The translations under genes and the position numbers were made by a program. Below the pieces are notes generated by a model. That model was not told where the DNA came from, made no database searches, and saw nothing but the letters and a program-made list of their open reading frames with translations. Of a stretch of DNA of 64,000 bases, positions 38,634 through 46,195 are shown one piece after another (positions within the stretch are counted from its first letter, which is position 1; every line of letters begins with the position of its first letter). Origin of the DNA: JACVRW01 sp963827065 (GTDB lineage: Bacteria > Actinomycetota > Thermoleophilia > Solirubrobacterales > Thermoleophilaceae); NCBI GenBank assembly GCA_963827065.1, contig CAWGZM010000008.1:186001-250000 (forward strand). The letters run 5' to 3'.

Positions 38634-40015
38634 CAGGAATCGGCTCGCTCATGACGGCGCTCGACACGCTCGTCGTGTCGACCTCGCTGAGCACGATCCG
38701 GCTCGACCTCGGCGCCACCGTCGAGGAGCTCGAGTGGACCGTCAACGCCTACAACCTGAGCTTCGCCGTGCTCCTGATGACGGCCGCCGCCCTCGGCGAC
38801 CGCTTCGGGCGCCGGCGCCTATACGTCGTGGGGCTCGGCGTGTTCGTGGCGGCGTCGGCCGGCTGCGCGCTCGCTCCTGACAGCGCCTGGCTGATCGGCG
38901 CGCGCGCCGTCCAGGGCATCGGCGCGGCGTTCATCATGACGCTCGGGCTGGCGCTCCTGAGCGCCGCCTTCCCACCCGAGAAGCGCGGCGCCGCAATCGG
39001 GATCTTCAGCGCGGTGACGGGCATCGCGGTGGCGAGCGGCCCGCTCGTAGGCGGAGCCGTGGCGGAGGGCCTCGCGTGGGAGTGGATCTTCTGGCTGAAC
39101 GTGCCGATCGGGCTCGTCGCCATCCCGCTCGTCCTCACGCGCATGAACGAGAACTTCGGCGCCGACACGGCGCTCGACATCCGCGGCGTCGCGCTGATCA
39201 CTGGCGGGGCGCTGGGGGTCGTGTGGGGCCTCGTGCGGGGCAACAGCGCCGGCTGGGGCAGCTCCGAGGTGGTCGGGGCGCTGGCGCTCGGCGCGGCGCT
39301 CGTCGCCGCCTTCGTGGCGTGGGAGCTGCGGGCGCGCCGGCCGATGCTGCCGATGCGCCTCTTCCGCTCGCGCGCCTTCTCGGCCGGCAACGCGGCGATC
39401 TTCTTCACCTTCGCGTCGCTGTTCGGGGGCGTGTTCTTCTTCGCTCAGCTGCTTCAGACCACGCTCGGCTACGGGCCGCTCGACGCGGGGCTGCGGCTGA
39501 TGGCATGGACGATCACGTTCATCACCGTGGCGCCGGTAGCGGGCGCGCTCGCGGACCGCTTTGGCGAGCGGCCCTTCCTCGTCGGGGGGCTGACGCTGCA
39601 GGCCGCCGGCCTCGTCTGGATCGCGCTGATCGCGGAGCCTGGGCTCGGCTACTCGGAGCTGATCCTGCCGTTCATCGTCGCCGGGGTGGGCGTCTCGATG
39701 GCGATCCCGTCGGCGCAGAACTCGGTCGTCGGCTCGGTGGCCGACGGCGACCTGGGCAAGGCCGCCGGGGCCAACAGCATGATGCGCGAGCTCGGCGGCG
39801 TCTTCGGGATCGCGGTGCTCGTGGCGGTGTTCGCCGGCGCGGGCAGCTTCGCCTCTCCCGAGGCGTTCACCGACGGCTTCGCGCCCGCGATAGCGGTCGG
39901 TGCCGGCCTCTCGCTGGCAGGTGCGGCCGCCGCCGCGGCGCTACCCGGGGGCAGCCGAGCGTCCGAGCGCGACCTCGGCTCTCCCCTCCCGGCGCTCGAG
40001 GGGGAGCGCGGCTGA
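38588..40015 (+). CDS. MFS drug:H+ antiporter of the DHA2 (14-helix, EmrB/QacA) family
   Basis: 475 residues from ATG 38588 with AAAGGAGG upstream. Fourteen hydrophobic segments can be counted. The start MTALDTLVVSTSLSTI, ELEWTVNAYNLSFAVLL, ALGDRFGRRRLYVVG (motif A) and GPLVGGAVAEGLAWEWIFWL with the following NVPIG are DHA2 signatures. It is predicted to export a drug-like or toxic compound. It starts inside the SnoaL-tail sigma gene and is likely under that sigma factor's control. Confidence 0.9.
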   Translation: MASPTPGSTRWVLALTGIGSLMTALDTLVVSTSLSTIRLDLGATVEELEWTVNAYNLSFAVLLMTAAALGDRFGRRRLYVVGLGVFVAASAGCALAPDSAWLIGARAVQGIGAAFIMTLGLALLSAAFPPEKRGAAIGIFSAVTGIAVASGPLVGGAVAEGLAWEWIFWLNVPIGLVAIPLVLTRMNENFGADTALDIRGVALITGGALGVVWGLVRGNSAGWGSSEVVGALALGAALVAAFVAWELRARRPMLPMRLFRSRAFSAGNAAIFFTFASLFGGVFFFAQLLQTTLGYGPLDAGLRLMAWTITFITVAPVAGALADRFGERPFLVGGLTLQAAGLVWIALIAEPGLGYSELILPFIVAGVGVSMAIPSAQNSVVGSVADGDLGKAAGANSMMRELGGVFGIAVLVAVFAGAGSFASPEAFTDGFAPAIAVGAGLSLAGAAAAAALPGGSRASERDLGSPLPALEGERG

Positions 40016-40016
40016 G

Positions 40017-40499
40017 CTAGCGTCCGAGCTCGGTCTCGCGCTCGTGGATCGCGTCGTTGACCGAGCGGACCACTTCCTCGGGATTGTTCACCCAGTCGAA
40101 GCGGAACTCCGAGTCGTCGGTCCCGGCAGTGTCGAAGTCGACCGTCCCGACTCGGAGCATCCGGTCCACGACGCTCTGGTCGAAGTTCACGTTCTGCACG
40201 CGATCGAGCCGTGTCTCCTGCACGCGCCGGCGCACGACGCCGCGACTGATCCGCAGGCGCTGGTTCGAGATGAGGTAGACGGTCGAGACGCGACGGAACC
40301 AGCCGATCACAAGCGTCAGCGCCGCCAAGACCGCGCCGCCCACCAGCCCGATCGCGAACTCGTCGATCAGTAGACCGACGATCACGAAGATCGCCAGCGC
40401 CGTGATAAGGCCGCCGAGGTAGAAGCCGGTAAGCGCCCGCCACGACGGATGTCCCTCATAGACAACGTCCTCGCCCGCGCGCAGCTCGATGTCCGCCAT
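40017..40499 (-). CDS. Membrane protein with bacterial PH domain
   Basis: 160 residues. Two helices (about 25-45 and 48-66) are followed by a bPH_2 domain: VYLISNQRLRISRGVVRRRV, ETRLDRVQNVNFDQSVVDRM and VGTVDFDTAG. This is the usual layout of DUF304/PH-domain membrane proteins of unknown function. Its stop lies one base after the MFS stop on the other strand. Confidence 0.87.
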   Translation of the reverse strand: MADIELRAGEDVVYEGHPSWRALTGFYLGGLITALAIFVIVGLLIDEFAIGLVGGAVLAALTLVIGWFRRVSTVYLISNQRLRISRGVVRRRVQETRLDRVQNVNFDQSVVDRMLRVGTVDFDTAGTDDSEFRFDWVNNPEEVVRSVNDAIHERETELGR

Positions 40500-40534
40500 G
40501 GCGCCACCCTACCTGCGAGGGCGGGTGCCCCTTC

Positions 40535-40825
40535 TCAGCCGATTTCCAGGTGCGCCCGTTCGTCCGGGTCGATGGTCACCGAAACGGGCTGGCCGGGACC
40601 CAGGTTGTGCAGGACCTGCCGCGACACCACCTGGCGAACGGTCGCCTCGTAGGGCTCGCGGCCTGGCAGCGCAACGGTCAGCACGAGCTCGACCTCGGGG
40701 TTGTCCTCGCGGGTCACGCCCGTGCTGGTGACGCTCTCCACGACCGCGTGGCCGTGGATCGCGTTGGCGACGCGGAGGCCGCCATGGGCGGAGTCGTTCC
40801 GAGAGATGTTCCTGAGTCCGTGCAT
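40535..40825 (-). CDS. Small beta-rich (OB-like) protein of unknown function
   Basis: 96 residues. HAVVESVTSTGVTREDNPEV, then LTVALPGREPYEATVRQVVSR and GPGQPVSVTIDPDERAHLEI, is a pattern found in short beta-barrel segments of actinobacterial membrane proteins with SHOCT-like tails; here it stands alone without a membrane helix. It lies just upstream of the PH-domain gene on the minus strand and may be cotranscribed with it. Confidence 0.6.
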   Translation of the reverse strand: MHGLRNISRNDSAHGGLRVANAIHGHAVVESVTSTGVTREDNPEVELVLTVALPGREPYEATVRQVVSRQVLHNLGPGQPVSVTIDPDERAHLEIG

Positions 40826-40902
40826 GGCCGAGTCGCGCCCTTGTGGACGACCGTATGCCGCAACCCGGCTCGAGTCAGTATCGAGTTGGTCTCGCCCGGG
40901 TC

Positions 40903-41547
40903 TCAGGCCGCGCCGGGACCCGGAGTCATGAAAGCGACGGCTGGACCGAGGCCCGCCTCACGCCGCAGCGTCGCGATCCGGCGGCCCGGCTGAATGGCGT
41001 CGCGCGGCGCGGCGAGCAGGTCGCCGAGCGCCGCCGCGGTCGCATCCATGTCGGGGATGAGGAACGCGATTCCCCAGAGCCGCGCCGGGCCATCGGGGTC
41101 GGCGGCGACGCTCGTTCCCTCCGGGGCCTCGACGAGCTCGAGGATCACCTCGCCCATGCGGAAGAAGGCCTGGCGAGCGGAGCCGCCGGGCGTGGCGCCC
41201 TCGCGGAGGCGCCGGAAGTCGAGACCGGCGCCGCGGAGGACCTCCGCCGTGCGGTCGAGGTCGGGCGTCAGGACGATCACGTGATCGATGGAGACGACGC
41301 CGTTCGGATGCGCGGCCCCGGCCGCCGGCGGGCGTTCGGAGGCGGTCGTGTCGAGCCCGTCGAGCGCGAGCCTCTCCGCGCCGCGCAACGACCAGCGCAC
41401 GATTCCGCGCCGCGCGCCGCGCCCCTCGAAGCGGAGCCTCACGCTGCCGACCTCGGCGCTCTCACGCTCGACACTGAAGCCCGCCGCGCGCCACGCGGCC
41501 GGTTCGTCGGCGACCACGAGCTCGTCGATCGTCGGCCCGGCATCCAC
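40903..41547 (-). CDS. VOC-superfamily (glyoxalase-like) protein
   Basis: 214 residues. The second half has the VOC beta-alpha-beta pattern: VSIDHVIVLTPDLDRTAEVL with a metal-ligand His, FFRMGEVILELVEAP with the matching Glu, and LWGIAFLIPDMDATAAAL. The first half is a degenerate copy (IDELVVADEPAAWRAAGF), as in paired-domain enzymes. The reaction is unknown. It follows the DmpA-like peptidase gene by 21 bases on the same strand. Confidence 0.8.
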   Translation of the reverse strand: MDAGPTIDELVVADEPAAWRAAGFSVERESAEVGSVRLRFEGRGARRGIVRWSLRGAERLALDGLDTTASERPPAAGAAHPNGVVSIDHVIVLTPDLDRTAEVLRGAGLDFRRLREGATPGGSARQAFFRMGEVILELVEAPEGTSVAADPDGPARLWGIAFLIPDMDATAAALGDLLAAPRDAIQPGRRIATLRREAGLGPAVAFMTPGPGAA

Positions 41548-41568
41548 GAGGCGCGCCCTCCCGCGCCT

Positions 41569-42621
41569 TCAGGTGCGGCGCAGCCCGGGGGCGGACTCGA
41601 GCAGCTCGTAGGGGAACGCCTCGACGCGGTTGCCGTCGCGCCCCTCCATCGCCGCGGCGGAGCAGAGCGAGTTGAGCACGGACTCGTGCACCAGCTCGCC
41701 GGCCGCCTCGAAGAGCCCGCGCAGGGCGGCCGAGTCGTCGCGCAGGATGAGCAGCTCGAGGTGGCCGTCCTCGCTGCGGTGCGGCACGCGCTGCGCGGTC
41801 GAGAAGGAGAGCACGTACTCGCCACTCGCGTTGCCGGCGAACGAGCCGGCGCGGCCCAGCCCGAACGCCGCGCGCGCCCCGAGGCGGCGGAGCTGGCGCT
41901 CGCCGAGCGGCGCGTCGGTGCCCAGGACGATCATGATCGAGCCGCCCTGGGCGGGCGGCTCGGCGCCGCCGGCACCGGCGTCCTCGACGGGCCCGACCAG
42001 CATGTGTAGGTCGCGCCTGCTGCCGTAGTTGGCGACCACGAGGCAACCGAGCGTGTGCGCGCCGATCCGCCGTGACGCCGTCCCGACCCCGGACTTGAAG
42101 CCGAAGCAGGTGGTACCGGTGCCGGCGCCGACCGCACCCTCGCTCGCCTCGTCCGCCGTCGCGGCCGCGATCGCCTCCAGGGCGTGCTCGGGACGCACGG
42201 CGAGCGCGCGGGCGTCGGAGAGCCAGCCGTCGAAGCACTCGCCGACGATCACGTTCACGGTGTCGCGGTCGCGGGCGGCGCCGGGGTTGTGCTCGAGCAG
42301 GTGGCGCAGCCCGCCCTCCCACACCGGCCCCACCGACAGCGTGTTCGTCAGCAGGATCGGGCTCTCGATCGTGCCGACCTCGTCGAGCTGCGTCAGCCCC
42401 GCGACCTTGCCGTAGCCGTTGATCACGTGGCAGGCGCCGAGCACCTTGTCCTCGTAGAGGTTGCCGTCGTGCGGCAGGATCGCCGTGACGCCCGTCCGGC
42501 TCACGCCCTCGTCGAGCGTCCGGTGGCCGACGAGCACCCCCGGCACGTCCACGAGCGCGTTCAGCTCGCCCGTGGGAAAGCGGCCGGTCGAGTAGCCGAG
42601 CTCACGCAGTCTCCTCCTCAC
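41569..42621 (-). CDS. P1-family (DmpA-like, S58) self-processing aminopeptidase
   Basis: 350 residues from GTG 42621. Conserved segments are ALVDVPGVLVGHRT, GVTAILPHDGN, VINGYGKVAGLTQLDEVG, TPILLTNTLSVG-like PILLTNTLSVGPVW, VGECFDGWLSD, GAVGAGTGTTCFGFKSG and GGSIMIVLGTDAPLG. In DmpA the chain cuts itself at a Gly-Ser bond to expose the nucleophilic Ser; the Gly-Ser of GGSIMIV is the matching site. The enzyme releases N-terminal residues, often D- or beta-amino acids. Start chosen at the conserved LRELGYSTGRFPTG onset. Confidence 0.88.
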   Translation of the reverse strand: MRRRLRELGYSTGRFPTGELNALVDVPGVLVGHRTLDEGVSRTGVTAILPHDGNLYEDKVLGACHVINGYGKVAGLTQLDEVGTIESPILLTNTLSVGPVWEGGLRHLLEHNPGAARDRDTVNVIVGECFDGWLSDARALAVRPEHALEAIAAATADEASEGAVGAGTGTTCFGFKSGVGTASRRIGAHTLGCLVVANYGSRRDLHMLVGPVEDAGAGGAEPPAQGGSIMIVLGTDAPLGERQLRRLGARAAFGLGRAGSFAGNASGEYVLSFSTAQRVPHRSEDGHLELLILRDDSAALRGLFEAAGELVHESVLNSLCSAAAMEGRDGNRVEAFPYELLESAPGLRRT

Positions 42622-42698
42622 GCGCGGGCAGCATAAGCGCTCCCGCTCAGGCAGACCCGGCGTTGTGGAGCGGGAATCCGCCGCGCGCCGTCTGCGCG

Positions 42699-43421
42699 CT
42701 ACCCGCCGCAGGCGCGTGGGGTCGTCACGAGCTGGTCGCGAGAGGGCCCGGCCTGACCGGAGATCTTGCAGTAGCCGTAGCGGCCGCTCTCGAAGTCCAC
42801 GAGCGTGCGGTACTGGTGACCCACAACGCCTCCGATCGACTGCTCGGTGCGCTCGAACTCGGCGGTCACGGCCAGACACGAGTAGCGCCCTTCTCGGCGC
42901 GAGAGATCGCTGTCGGCGCCAACCGCGTCGACGCTGCGCGGGAACGGCTCGCATTCGACGCGCAGGATGGGGCCTTCGAGCGAGCCGGCGCGCACGCGCT
43001 TCCGGGCATCCGCGAGCACATTGGCCTCCAGGTCGTCCATCAGCTCTGCGCGCGCGGCGAGTCGCTGCTCCGCAGCGGCCGCCGCGGGCGCCACCGCGGA
43101 GCGCGCGAAGTGCGGACGCTGCTCGGCCGCGAGCCTGCGTGCGAGGTCCGCGCGCGCCTGGGCTCGCGCGCGCTCCTCCGAGCGGGCGCGGTCGTCCTTC
43201 GACTCCTGGATGCTCGGCAGGAGCGCCACCCCGGCGGCCACCAGCGCCAGCAGGAAGACCGCCCCGGCGATGCGCCCGCCGCGGCCCAGGCGCTGCCAGA
43301 TCCAGCCGGGCAGCCGGGTGACGTCTGGAAGCGGCTCGTAGCGATCGGGCTGCGGGCGCCCCGGCTGGCTTGGACCTCGATTGGCGACCCGCTCAATACT
43401 GGCGCGCCGCGGCGGAAGCAC
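42699..43421 (-). CDS. Single-pass membrane protein of unknown function
   Basis: About 240 residues from GTG 43421. A Pro/Arg-rich cytoplasmic head (PSQPGRPQPDRYEPLPDV) precedes one helix (GAVFLLALVAAGVALLPSI), then a charged coiled-coil-like region (KDDRARSEERARAQARADLA) and an extracellular domain with three Cys (VECEPF, YSCLAV, GYCKIS) and ending TTPRACGG. No family recognised. It is divergent from LysR with 37 bases between starts. Start is uncertain because no good ribosome-binding site is visible. Confidence 0.65.
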   Translation of the reverse strand: MLPPRRASIERVANRGPSQPGRPQPDRYEPLPDVTRLPGWIWQRLGRGGRIAGAVFLLALVAAGVALLPSIQESKDDRARSEERARAQARADLARRLAAEQRPHFARSAVAPAAAAAEQRLAARAELMDDLEANVLADARKRVRAGSLEGPILRVECEPFPRSVDAVGADSDLSRREGRYSCLAVTAEFERTEQSIGGVVGHQYRTLVDFESGRYGYCKISGQAGPSRDQLVTTPRACGG

Positions 43422-43458
43422 AAGTACCGGTTTCTTGCCCTCGGCGTAAGCTGAGCTT

Positions 43459-44370
43459 ATGCTCGACCTCCGGCGGTTGCGCCTCCTCTCAGAGCTCTCG
43501 CGGCGCGGCACCATCGCCGAGGTCGCGCGCGTCGCCGGGTATACGCCCTCGGCGGTCTCGCAGGCGCTCGCGCAGCTCGAACGCCAGACCGGCACTGCCC
43601 TGCTCGAGCGCGACGGCCGCCGCGTCCGCCTGACACCCGCGGCGCACGGGCTGGTCGCTCGTACCGAGCGCGCGCTCGCGGAGCTCGATGCGGCCGAGGC
43701 GGAGCTGGCTGCCGAGCACGAGTCCGTGCGCGGCGAGATCGTGATCGGCGCGTTCCCGAGCGCCGCCGCCGGGCTCGTGGTGCCGGCCGTGGCGGAGATG
43801 TCGGAGCACCACCCGCAGCTCGTCGCGAGCGTCCGCGAGCACGAGCCCGAGGACGGCATCCAGCTGCTGCGCTCGGGCGAGCTGGACCTGCTCGTCTCGG
43901 AGCGCTACGAGGAGGTCGAGCCGGCACCGGCCGGCGGCCTCGAGTCGACGCTGCTGATGAGCGAGCCGCTGCTGCTGGTGCTGCCGCGCGGCGACGAGCG
44001 GCGCGCCCCGGTCGCGCTCGAGGCGCTCGCGGAGGAAGCCTGGATCGCGGGACTCGCCGGTACGCAGTTCGCGGCGGCGCTCGAGCAGGCCTGCCGCGCC
44101 GCCGGTTTTCGGCCGCGCGTCGTCCACCGGGCCGACGACGCGCTGCTCTTCCAGGCGCTCGTCGCGGAGGGAGCCGGCATCGGGCTGCTGCCGGCGCTCG
44201 CCTGCATAGGCTCGGACGCCGTGCGCTTCGCCGAGATCGCCGCGCCCGCGCCGCCGCAGCGTCACATCGACGCGCTCGCCCGCCGCGCCGCCGCGCGCCG
44301 GCCCGCGCTGGCGGCCGCGCTCGAGGCGCTCAGGAACGCCGCCCGGGCCAGGCCGGCGCGAGCGCCTTGA
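43459..44370 (+). CDS. LysR-family transcriptional regulator
   Basis: 303 residues. The winged helix is LRRLRLLSELSRRGTIAEVA with YTPSAVSQALAQLERQTG, and the linker helix LARTERALAELDAAEAELA is present. The co-inducer domain (about 90-300) has GEIVIGAFPSAAAGLVVPAV and LVAEGAGIGLLPALA. Effector unknown. A CCTGGC/GCCAGG hairpin (44347-44380) at the 3' end may terminate it. Its likely target, by divergence, is the single-pass membrane protein upstream. Confidence 0.9.
   Translation: MLDLRRLRLLSELSRRGTIAEVARVAGYTPSAVSQALAQLERQTGTALLERDGRRVRLTPAAHGLVARTERALAELDAAEAELAAEHESVRGEIVIGAFPSAAAGLVVPAVAEMSEHHPQLVASVREHEPEDGIQLLRSGELDLLVSERYEEVEPAPAGGLESTLLMSEPLLLVLPRGDERRAPVALEALAEEAWIAGLAGTQFAAALEQACRAAGFRPRVVHRADDALLFQALVAEGAGIGLLPALACIGSDAVRFAEIAAPAPPQRHIDALARRAAARRPALAAALEALRNAARARPARAP
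44350..44370. repeat. 21-bp direct repeat, copy 1
   Basis: The last 21 bases of the LysR gene (44350-44370, beginning AGGCCGGCGCGAGCG) recur without change at 45373-45393, in the 3' end of the PEP-hydrolase-like gene on the other strand. Copy 1 encodes RPARAP and stop; copy 2, read on the minus strand, encodes part of ...KALAPA and stop. Confidence 0.7.
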
Positions 44371-44426
44371 GGCGCCTGGCGCTCGACGACGATCAGGCCC
44401 TCGGCCTCGCCGCATAGGCTGTGGGC

Positions 44427-44654
44427 ATGGACGAACTGGTGGTCGTCAAAGTCGTTGGGAGTGAGCCGGAAGCCGAACTGCTGTGCTCGCTGCTGCGGAG
44501 TGCTGGTATCGAATGCGCGGGCCGACAGACGAACTTCGGAGCGGGGGCGGCTGACGGCATGCCAGGCGGCCCTTACGAGCTGGTCGTCCGACCGCAAGAC
44601 CTGGACGATGCTCGCGACATCCTGCGGGAACCCAGCGACACGGGCGGGGAGTGA
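44427..44654 (+). CDS. DUF2007-family small protein (putative signal-transducing)
   Basis: 75 residues. ELVVVKVVGSEPEAELLCSL with LLRSAGIECAGRQTN, then GGPYELVVRPQDLDDAR, matches the DUF2007 ferredoxin-like fold, whose members begin with a short beta strand then E-A-x-x-L/I. ATG 44427 gives MDELVV at the fold start. Function is not established. Downstream a CAACAC-N5-GTGTTG hairpin (44670-44686) may act as terminator. Confidence 0.8.
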   Translation: MDELVVVKVVGSEPEAELLCSLLRSAGIECAGRQTNFGAGAADGMPGGPYELVVRPQDLDDARDILREPSDTGGE

Positions 44655-44741
44655 CGTCGGCTCAAGTGGCAACACCATCAGTGTTGTGCGGCTCGCAGGA
44701 CTCAGAGAGCGCCCGGCGACCGCGTGCCCGCGGGCGGCGCT

Positions 44742-45299
44742 TCAGACTGGCCGCTCGACTCTCGACTCCATCAGGGCCAGCAGCTTCGTCGTTGTGCTCC
44801 AGCTGCGGATGGTCATGTTCTTGTACTCGGGCAGCGAGGCGACCTTGTTGAGCCGGCTGCTCGTGGCCTTCGCCGCGAGCCGCGAGAAGTAGAGGACGCC
44901 CCTCCCCGGCCAGGCGCGGTCGACGCCCTCCCGGATCTCGACCTCGCCAAACGCCTTCTTCACCGTCAGCGGTTTCCGCACGAAGACCACGTCCCACAGG
45001 TGGGCGTCCCCACCAAACCCGCGGGGGGCGCCCTCGACAACCGCCTTCAGCTGCGCCTCGGTCAGCAGCACGACCTTCAGCTCGTTGCCGAAGCGCCCGA
45101 TCAGCTCTGACTCGATCCGGGCCGCCAGCTCCTCGCGCCTCTGTCTCGGAGCCCGGAACAGCACGTTCCCGCTCGCGATGTAGGTCGCGACGTCGGCGAA
45201 CCCCATCGACTCGAAGGACGCGCGAAGGTCGGCCATCTTCACGAGGTTCTTGCCGCCGACGTTGATCCCGCGTAGCAGGGCGACGTACTGGGAGGCCAT
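44742..45299 (-). CDS. DUF1697 family protein
   Basis: 185 residues from ATG 45299. The start ASQYVALLRGINVGGKNLVK and MADLRASFESMGFADVATYI with ASGNVLF are DUF1697 hallmarks, as is VVFVRKPLT and YFSRLAAKATSSRLNK near the end. The family is widespread and uncharacterised. It lies downstream of the liv/Tm1 operon on the same strand, after a 71-base gap. Confidence 0.9.
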   Translation of the reverse strand: MASQYVALLRGINVGGKNLVKMADLRASFESMGFADVATYIASGNVLFRAPRQRREELAARIESELIGRFGNELKVVLLTEAQLKAVVEGAPRGFGGDAHLWDVVFVRKPLTVKKAFGEVEIREGVDRAWPGRGVLYFSRLAAKATSSRLNKVASLPEYKNMTIRSWSTTTKLLALMESRVERPV

Positions 45300-45370
45300 C
45301 GGCGGCCGTTGTCTATCACGAGTTCCGCGTCCGCGGATCCCCGTGGAGCTTCTTCGCCAGACCCGGACCG

Positions 45371-46195
45371 CTAGGCCGGCGCGAGCGCCTTGAAGCGCTT
45401 CATGTTCTCGGTCATTGCGACCTCGGTCGGCAGCCGCTCCATGCTGGATGCCCCGAAGAAGCCGACCACGCCGGTGGTGCGCTCGAGCACGTAGGCGGCG
45501 TCCTCCGGCTCGGCGAGCGGCCCGCCGTGACAGAGCACGATCACGTCGGGGTTGACCGCCACGGCGGCGTCCCGCATTGCCTGGATCTCCTCGACGCACT
45601 CGTCGAGCGTCTTGGCGGTGTGCGCTCCGATCGTGCCCTTGGTGGTCAGCCCCATGTGCGGGACGAGCACGTCGGCACCCGCGCGCGACATCGCCTCGGC
45701 GGACTCCGGGTCGAACACGTAGGGCGAGGTGAGCAGGCCGAGCTCGGATGCCGCGGCGATCATCTCGACCTCGAGGTCGTAGCCCATGCCCGTCTCCTCG
45801 AGGTTCGCGCGGAAGGTGCCGTCGATCAACCCGACCGTCGGGAAGTTCTGCACCCCGGCGAAGCCGGCGTCGCGGACGTCGCGGAGGAAGTTCGGGATGA
45901 GCCGGAACGGGTCCGTGCCGCAGACACCGGCCAGCACCGGCGTGTCCTTCACGACCGGCAGCACCTCGCTCGCCATGTCCATGACGATCGCGTTGGCGTC
46001 GCCGTAGGGCATGAGACCGGCCAGCGAGCCGCGGCCCGCCATCCGGTAGCGGCCCGAGTTGTAGATGATGATCAGGTCCGTGCCACCGGCCTCGGCGCAC
46101 TTCGCCGAGAGGCCGGTGCCGGCGCCGGCGCCGATGATCACCCCGCCGCCGTCGAGCGTCGCGCGCAGCTTGGCGCGCGCCTCGTCGCCCGTCAC
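45371..46195 (-). CDS. PEP-hydrolase-like TIM-barrel protein (homologous to the C-terminal half of plant Tm-1)
   Basis: 274 residues. GGGVIIGAGAGTGLSAKCAE, LIIIYNSGRYRMAGRGSLAG, PYGDANAIVMDMASEVLP, LAGVCGTDPFRL and GVQNFPTVGLIDGTFRANLE are typical of the phosphoenolpyruvate-hydrolase-like TIM-barrel family. In plants this domain is fused behind the UPF0261 domain in Tm-1; here the UPF0261 protein is the gene directly upstream, with a 4-base overlap. The real substrate is unknown. The last bases are part of a 21-bp repeat shared with LysR. Confidence 0.88.
   Translation of the reverse strand: MTGDEARAKLRATLDGGGVIIGAGAGTGLSAKCAEAGGTDLIIIYNSGRYRMAGRGSLAGLMPYGDANAIVMDMASEVLPVVKDTPVLAGVCGTDPFRLIPNFLRDVRDAGFAGVQNFPTVGLIDGTFRANLEETGMGYDLEVEMIAAASELGLLTSPYVFDPESAEAMSRAGADVLVPHMGLTTKGTIGAHTAKTLDECVEEIQAMRDAAVAVNPDVIVLCHGGPLAEPEDAAYVLERTTGVVGFFGASSMERLPTEVAMTENMKRFKALAPA
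45373..45393. repeat. 21-bp direct repeat, copy 2
   Basis: Identical to 44350-44370. It covers the stop codon region of the PEP-hydrolase-like gene. Confidence 0.7.
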
